NCBI GenBank assembly: GCA_937128785.1
Contig: CAKZMS010000173.1
Span: 1-5,343 of the forward strand
Direction: 5' to 3'
Length of the DNA: 5,343 nt
Source of the DNA: an uncultured Opitutaceae bacterium
GTDB taxonomy: Bacteria > Verrucomicrobiota > Verrucomicrobiia > Opitutales > Opitutaceae
Shown: piece after piece, positions 1-3,192 of the stretch
Layout: each line of letters begins with the position of its first letter
Numbering within the stretch: the first letter of the stretch is position 1
Translations under genes and position numbers: made by a program
The notes under the pieces: generated by a model
Told to the model about the DNA's origin: nothing
Databases searched by the model: none
The model's input: only the letters and a program-made list of their open reading frames with translations

Positions 1-110
1 TGGGTTCTGTGAGCAAAACATCATCAGTACAAAACTCACGTACTTGCACTGTTTCGTTCCGTACTAGTATTGGGGTCATTTCCAACACTATAAAACAAAC
101 AACCGTCAAA
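1..110. other. Non-coding A+T-rich left edge
   Basis: I see no credible gene here. The stretch is visibly richer in A and T than the coding DNA to the right, has no long open frame and shows no strong repeat. The tetramer GTAC occurs three times (about 28, 39 and 69), which I take as chance. It lies downstream of the second minus-strand terminator, so it is probably plain intergenic sequence or the flank of whatever was inserted next to the tRNA gene. Confidence 0.5.
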
Positions 111-141
111 TCAAAAAACCGGCTTTTGACCGGTTCTCTGA
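111..141 (-). terminator. Rho-independent terminator behind the duplicated tRNA 3' end
   Basis: On the minus strand AACCGG (135-130) and CCGGTT (122-117) pair around a 7-nt loop, and the descending arm runs into a T tract (118-113). The stem can be extended to 12 pairs (141-130 with 122-111), two of them G-U. It begins directly after the CCA of the tRNA-like 3' end at 143-163. The arrangement is the same as that of the terminator behind the tRNA-Val, which suggests the two were once a duplicated tRNA-end plus terminator unit. Confidence 0.7.
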
Positions 142-163
142 ATGGTGGGTGATGAGGGACTTG
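142..163 (-). repeat. Direct repeat, copy 1: displaced tRNA-Val 3' end
   Basis: These 22 bases are identical to 319-340, the 3' end of the tRNA-Val gene. They cover the end of the T loop, the 3' strand of the T stem, the 3' strand of the acceptor stem (ATCACCC), the discriminator A and an encoded CCA. Immediately beyond position 163 the identity stops. A short exact copy of a tRNA 3' end beside the intact gene is what tyrosine-recombinase integration into a tRNA leaves (attL/attR). No integrase is visible, and only about 155 bp separate the copies, so a decayed duplicate tRNA gene is equally possible. Confidence 0.75.
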
Positions 164-252
164 GTCACCTCTGGCGATCCCGTCACCACATCTATGCAAA
201 CAAGTTTGCAAGAGTGGATTCCCTTGCAAAATGCTCCCAGCATTTCTCACCC
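143..252 (-). ncRNA. Possible tRNA-like structured RNA (hypothesis)
   Basis: Read on the minus strand, this 110-nt segment starts GGGTGAG (252-246) and ends TCACCC-A-CCA. GGGTGA (252-247) can pair with TCACCC (152-147) to form an acceptor-like closing stem. Between them lie a perfect 7-bp hairpin with loop GGG (245-229), a 6-bp stem TGCAAG/CTTGCA (228-223 with 212-207), a 6-bp stem TGGTGA/TCGCCA with one G-U pair (188-183 with 177-172), and a T-arm-like GAGG/CCTC pairing (171-168 with 157-154). A terminator follows the CCA. There is no normal anticodon arm and the T loop is too long, so it is not a standard tRNA. It may be a tRNA-derived small RNA, a degenerate tRNA, or recombination-site DNA with chance pairing. 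I recognise no known RNA family. Confidence 0.2.
195..245. repeat. Cluster of three overlapping inverted repeats
   Basis: Three perfect inverted repeats sit in 51 bp. TGCAAAC (195-201) pairs with GTTTGCA (204-210), spacer 2. TTTGCAAG (205-212) pairs with CTTGCAAA (223-230), spacer 10. AAATGCT (229-235) pairs with AGCATTT (239-245), spacer 3. The first two share the TTTGCA element, so they are mutually exclusive as hairpins. Recurring short elements like this are seen at recombinase or regulator binding sites and in structured RNA. In this window they fall exactly between the two copies of the tRNA 3' end. Confidence 0.6.
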
Positions 253-285
253 CGACCTGGATCGTGGATTCAAGCCCAAGCATAC

Positions 286-320
286 ATATAAAAAACGTCC
301 GCAAGGGACGTTCTTTATAT
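286..320 (-). terminator. Rho-independent terminator of tRNA-Val (and possibly asd)
   Basis: Positions 286-300 and 306-320 form a 15-bp stem with a single G-U pair on the transcribed (minus) strand and a 5-nt loop. The inner part is AACGTCC/GGACGTT and the descending arm carries the run TTTTTT. The hairpin starts at the last base of the tRNA CCA end, so it would stop transcription immediately after the mature 3' end. As no terminator is evident between asd and the tRNA, it may also end the asd transcript. Confidence 0.8.
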
Positions 321-340
321 GGTGGGTGATGAGGGACTTG
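319..340 (-). repeat. Direct repeat, copy 2: 3' end of the tRNA-Val gene
   Basis: This is the in-gene copy of the 22-bp repeat also found at 142-163. It covers positions 58 onward of the tRNA including the CCA. The acceptor strand in this repeat (ATCACCC) is the part that fails to pair with the 5' end of the tRNA. That suggests this copy came from a different tRNA-Val 3' end and replaced the original one. Confidence 0.7.
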
Positions 341-396
341 AACCCCCGACCCTCTCGGTGTAAACGAGATGCTCTAACCAGCTGAGCTAGGCGTCC
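320..396 (-). tRNA. tRNA-Val (anticodon UAC) with mismatched acceptor stem
   Basis: The minus strand gives a 77-nt tRNA with encoded CCA. The parts seen are 5' GGACGCC, TA, the D arm GCTC/GAGC, the anticodon stem TCTCG/CGAGA with loop TTTACAC (anticodon TAC, reading the valine codon GUA), a 5-nt variable loop, the T stem GGGGG/CCCTC with loop TTCAAGT, then ATCACCC, A, CCA. D, anticodon and T arms pair fully (one G-U in the T stem). The acceptor is odd: GGACGCC against ATCACCC pairs at only 3 of 7 positions. GGGTGAT, the 5' strand usual for tRNA-Val with this 3' end, is absent. It is therefore a chimeric or broken gene, or depends on unusual processing. The body is clearly tRNA-Val; whether it works is doubtful. 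Confidence 0.8.
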
Positions 397-408
397 TGAC
401 CAAAGGTC

Positions 409-439
409 GGAATAAGCAAACTGGATCCGGTGCTGACAA
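409..439 (-). promoter_or_regulatory. Weak candidate promoter for tRNA-Val
   Basis: On the minus strand TTGTCA (439-434) matches the -35 consensus at five of six positions. TATTCC (414-409) keeps only the TAT of the -10 box, and the 19-nt spacer is long. Its end lies 12 nt upstream of the tRNA 5' end. It falls in the 61-nt gap after asd. Co-transcription with asd is a good alternative, so this is tentative. Confidence 0.2.
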
Positions 440-457
440 GGGTTAATTGCGCCGGAC

Positions 458-1504
458 CTACCAGGCGGGGGCCGGCTGAGTGGGGCTCAACCAGCCTTCT
501 TGCATCATTAACTCGGCATTTTGGACGGCATTGAGAGCAGCGCCTTTCCAGAGATTATCGCCGCTGACCCAGAAGCTGAGGCCGTTCTCCAGCGCACTGT
601 CCCGGCGAATCCGCCCTACGCCACATTTCACCTTTTCGGCAAAATCAAGCGGCGTGGGCCAGGATTGGCTGTCGGGATCGTCCACCAGCTCCGCCCCGGA
701 AAATGCTCCGACGACCTCGCGGGCCTTGGCCACATCCACCGGACGTTCAAACTCCGCGTTCACCGCGATGGAGTGAGCCCGCACCACCGGCACGCGGACG
801 CAGGTGGCCGATACCTTGAGTTCCGGCAGGCCCATGATCTTGCGGGATTCTTCAGCCATCTTGGTTTCCTCCCCCGTGTAACCATCGTCCCCAAAGGTAT
901 CCACCTGGGGAATGCAATTGTAAGCGATCGGACAAGGATAGACCTGAGACACCATCGGTTCACCCTGGGTCGAGGCCAGCACTTGGGCCTCCAGTTCCTG
1001 TAGGGCCTCGGCTCCAGTGCCCGAAACGGATTGATAGGTGGAGACAAAGATGCGCTTCAGAACAAACTCCTGGTGCAGTGGCCAGAGGCCCATCAACATG
1101 ACGGCCGTCGAGCAGTTTGGGTTGGCGATGATTCCGCCGTGGGACTGCAGACCTGTGGGGTTGATTTCGGGAATGACCAGCGGCACATCATCGCGCATCC
1201 GCAGCGCGGAGCTTTTGTCGATAACGACGCAACCCGCGGCTACCGCATCCGGCGCCAGGTTCCTCGTCACTCCTCCACCGGCGGCGAAGAACGCCAAATC
1301 CACGCCAGTGAAGACTCCCGGTTTCGCCTCTTCGACCACCAGTTCATGGTCCCCCACGGTGAAGGTTTTCCCCACCGATCGAGCCGAGGCGAACAGTCGT
1401 AACTGCGCCAACGGGAAATTTCGCTCGTGCAGCAATCGCACCAGCTCTTGACCGACCGCGCCTGTGGCGCCGACGATGCCTACTACGTAACTCGTTTTAT
1501 TCAC
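458..1504 (-). CDS. asd: Aspartate-semialdehyde dehydrogenase
   Basis: This enzyme reduces L-aspartyl-4-phosphate with NADPH to L-aspartate-4-semialdehyde in the cytoplasm, the branch step toward lysine/meso-diaminopimelate, threonine and methionine. The 348-residue product has the normal family length. The N-terminal nucleotide-binding motif GATGAVG is at residues 12-18, the catalytic cysteine is Cys131 in NPNCST, an active-site glutamine is Gln158 in YQSVSGTG, and the catalytic histidine is His244 in RVPVVRAHS. All key residues are present. I chose the GTG start at 1504 because AAGGAG lies 8 nt upstream and the protein then begins VNKTSYVVGIVGATG, just ahead of the Rossmann motif. The frame is open to an ATG at 1558, but that would add 18 residues unlike the family. 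The gene is divergent from the transpeptidase-like gene at 1506, and tRNA-Val follows 61 nt downstream on the same strand. Confidence 0.97.
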   Translation of the reverse strand: MNKTSYVVGIVGATGAVGQELVRLLHERNFPLAQLRLFASARSVGKTFTVGDHELVVEEAKPGVFTGVDLAFFAAGGGVTRNLAPDAVAAGCVVIDKSSALRMRDDVPLVIPEINPTGLQSHGGIIANPNCSTAVMLMGLWPLHQEFVLKRIFVSTYQSVSGTGAEALQELEAQVLASTQGEPMVSQVYPCPIAYNCIPQVDTFGDDGYTGEETKMAEESRKIMGLPELKVSATCVRVPVVRAHSIAVNAEFERPVDVAKAREVVGAFSGAELVDDPDSQSWPTPLDFAEKVKCGVGRIRRDSALENGLSFWVSGDNLWKGAALNAVQNAELMMQEGWLSPTQPAPAW

Positions 1505-1505
1505 G

Positions 1506-2042
1506 ATGGATTCTCCTTGGAAACTGGCCATGCAAAGTGGCGAAGCGCTCGGCATCAAGCCCGCAGAACGACTGCTGCATGTCAGCCTGGCGCATCAGAC
1601 TTTGCGACTATTCGAAGGTGAAGAGATAACGGCCGATTACGCGGTCTCCACCAGTCTGCGGCCACCTTCCAACCAGAAGGACTCCCTCGGCACCCCGCGA
1701 GGACTCCACCAAATCGCCGAACGCATCGGAGCCGGCCAACCACCCGGGATGGTGTTCAAAGGCCGCGTGGCGACCGGCCACCACTTCCGTGAGTTGTCGG
1801 CGGAAGAAAACGAGCGCAATCTCATCACCACCCGCATCCTTTGGCTGCGCGGACTCGAGCCCGGCTACAATCTCGGGGGTGACCGCGATTCCTATGATCG
1901 CTACATCTACATCCACGGCACCAATCACGAAGACCGGATCGGTCAGCCGGCCAGCGGCGGCTGCGTCCAATTGCGGAATCTCGAAATGGTCGACCTGTTC
2001 GACCGCGTGCGAGTCGGCGACTGGGTCAATATGGTGAATTGA
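1506..2042 (+). CDS. YkuD-type L,D-transpeptidase-like protein
   Basis: The 178-residue protein carries a YkuD (L,D-transpeptidase) domain from about residue 23 to the end. Family members form 3-3 crosslinks in peptidoglycan, or attach proteins to it, through a catalytic cysteine. The active-site region is visible: His137 in YIYIHGTNHE and, 12 residues on, Ser150-Gly151-Gly152-Cys153. The usual motif is SHGC followed by hydrophobic-Arg. Here the histidine is Gly151 and the arginine position is Gln155. The block TPRGLHQIAERIGAG (63-77) and the ILWLRGLEPG stretch (111-120) resemble small transpeptidase-like proteins without signal peptides, and none is seen here either, so the site of action is unclear. 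The start is uncertain: ATG 1506 has no ribosome-binding site, while ATG 1530 (170 residues) has GGA 8 nt upstream and begins closer to the domain. The 3' end overlaps the convergent lipoprotein gene by 17 bp. Confidence 0.88.
   Translation: MDSPWKLAMQSGEALGIKPAERLLHVSLAHQTLRLFEGEEITADYAVSTSLRPPSNQKDSLGTPRGLHQIAERIGAGQPPGMVFKGRVATGHHFRELSAEENERNLITTRILWLRGLEPGYNLGGDRDSYDRYIYIHGTNHEDRIGQPASGGCVQLRNLEMVDLFDRVRVGDWVNMVN
1513..1518 (-). promoter_or_regulatory. Shine-Dalgarno sequence of asd
   Basis: AAGGAG on the minus strand lies 8 nt before the GTG at 1504-1502. It fixes the asd start and rules out the upstream ATG. It is the only strong ribosome-binding site I see in the window. It lies within the first codons of the divergent gene if that gene starts at 1506. 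Confidence 0.85.
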
Positions 2043-2577
2043 TCCGCGCCGGTTCGTCTGCCTCATACCAGGCGGGCTCACGCACCTGAACGGGAGCATC
2101 GGAGCCCGTTACCATCGATACCCGCGTCACGCCCGCTCCCACTGCGACATTTACCCGATCGCCCTCCAGGAAAATGCCATCTTCCGCTTCCTGGACGACC
2201 TCGATGATTTTACCGTCATCCAGGCGGATGGTCACACGTTGCCCGGGTTTACGGGTCACGCGCTCTTCCACCGCCTTGCCCACAATCGAACCGGCGACAG
2301 CCCCAACTGCACTGGCGACGATGGCCTCGGTTCCGCCGCCGCCGGCTGCCGCCACACCACTGGCTCCGCCGATTCCGGCGCCCCCCATGGTGCCGACGCC
2401 GGAGTTGTCGCCTTCGATCGTGACGGGTACCGACGTGATCACGATGCCCTGGCTGAGTTCCGCGGCGACGCCAACATGGGCCCGCGGCACCATTGGCTCC
2501 GCCGTTTCCGACACACAGCCCGCATAAACGACGCTCATCACAACCGCCACACTCAAGCGCAGGGGCGAAAAGTTCAT
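2026..2577 (-). CDS. SlyB-like glycine-zipper lipoprotein (second copy)
   Basis: The 183-residue product begins with a lipoprotein signal peptide (MNFSPLRLSVAVVMSVVYAG) and lipobox Cys21. A conserved segment with VTIEG follows (52-56), then two glycine/alanine-rich zipper stretches (about 59-82 and 89-103), and a C-terminal beta-rich part with TIRLDDGK, VVQEAEDGIF and EGDRVNV (116-144). This is the layout of SlyB/17-kDa-antigen-type envelope lipoproteins, which are anchored by lipid and thought to stabilise or shield the outer membrane. The exact role here is unknown. I chose the ATG at 2577 because it places the signal peptide at the N-terminus; the frame is open upstream to a TTG at 2670, but those 31 residues are polar. 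No clear ribosome-binding site is visible. It is 25-30 residues longer at the C-terminus than its neighbour and a paralogue of it. It overlaps the convergent transpeptidase gene by 17 bp. Confidence 0.88.
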   Translation of the reverse strand: MNFSPLRLSVAVVMSVVYAGCVSETAEPMVPRAHVGVAAELSQGIVITSVPVTIEGDNSGVGTMGGAGIGGASGVAAAGGGGTEAIVASAVGAVAGSIVGKAVEERVTRKPGQRVTIRLDDGKIIEVVQEAEDGIFLEGDRVNVAVGAGVTRVSMVTGSDAPVQVREPAWYEADEPARINSPY

Positions 2578-2666
2578 CGTTCGTTTTGAGGGGCGGTTAG
2601 CAGGGAGGTCCATGATTTTGCTAGGTGATGACAATTCCCGGTCGGGTTTCCGCATGAAAAACCGAT

Positions 2667-3149
2667 TCAATTTAGCGCCATCCGCACCAGAACACTGCCC
2701 GGACCGTAAGCGACCTGCACGCGATCTCCTTGTTGAAACAGACCATCCGGAGTCTCCTGAGTGACCATAACGGTGCGGCCACTGTCGAGCTGGATGGTAA
2801 GTTCCTGGGCTTCTTCCCGGGTCGCTGCCTCTTCGATCGCTTGCCCGGCGATCGCTCCGGCCACGCCTCCGGCCGCCGAGGCCAACCGTTCCTCCGTCCC
2901 GTAGCGACCATCACTCGGAGATGCGGCGGCTGCCCCCACCGCGGCTCCACCCCAGCCGCCCAAGCCGGATCGTTCGCCTTCGATCACCACATTCTTGGTC
3001 GCGATGACCGTGCCCAGTTCCAGCGCATGCATGGTATTGGTCTGGCTGCGGGATACGACCGGCTCCGCCGAGGGAAACGTGCAGCCGGTGATCAAAACAC
3101 CTCCGGCAACCGCGAAGGCCAGTCCGAGTAAAAAATGACGTGCGTTCAT
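2667..3149 (-). CDS. SlyB-like glycine-zipper lipoprotein (first copy)
   Basis: The 160-residue product has an N-terminal basic/hydrophobic signal segment and lipobox LITGC with Cys23, so it should be lipidated and exported. The mature part carries SAEPVVSRSQ, NVVIEGERSG (53-62), glycine/alanine-rich zippers (62-76 and 93-102), and a C-terminal TIQLDSGRTVMVTQETPDG followed by GDRVQV (141-146). The order and motifs match SlyB/17-kDa-antigen-type outer-membrane lipoproteins and align along the full length with the next gene downstream, so the pair is a tandem duplication. The ATG at 3149 is chosen because it starts the signal peptide; no Shine-Dalgarno is visible. It follows the metal ATPase by 43 nt and precedes its paralogue by 89 nt, all on one strand. 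That makes an operon plausible, though I see no promoter evidence either way. Confidence 0.9.
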   Translation of the reverse strand: MNARHFLLGLAFAVAGGVLITGCTFPSAEPVVSRSQTNTMHALELGTVIATKNVVIEGERSGLGGWGGAAVGAAAASPSDGRYGTEERLASAAGGVAGAIAGQAIEEAATREEAQELTIQLDSGRTVMVTQETPDGLFQQGDRVQVAYGPGSVLVRMALN

Positions 3150-3192
3150 GATAAAAGTGGCTGGCCCTGTCCCGATGACCCTTAGGTTTTAA

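Noticed and set aside
143..252. tmRNA
   Set aside because: Far too short, with no tag-peptide reading frame and no GGTTCAA-type T loop; only the CCA end and GGGG-like start resemble one.
149..385. 78-codon plus-strand open frame across the tRNA region
   Set aside because: It is antisense to the tRNA-Val and runs through two terminator/repeat units; its product has no domain-like features.
426..456. Inverted repeat TCCGG/CCGGA as asd terminator
   Set aside because: Only five pairs around a 21-nt loop, and no T tract follows on the minus strand.
1505..1558. N-terminal extension of asd to the ATG at 1558
   Set aside because: It adds 18 residues before the Rossmann fold, whereas the GTG at 1504 has a strong AAGGAG 8 nt upstream.
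1530..1560. Sigma70-like promoter for asd (TTGATG, 17 nt, TTGCAT on the minus strand)
   Set aside because: Only four and three consensus matches, inside the coding sequence of the divergent gene; too weak to list as a feature.
2578..2670. Extension of the second lipoprotein to a TTG overlapping the stop of the first
   Set aside because: The extra 31 residues are polar and would bury the lipoprotein signal peptide; the ATG at 2577 puts it at the N-terminus.
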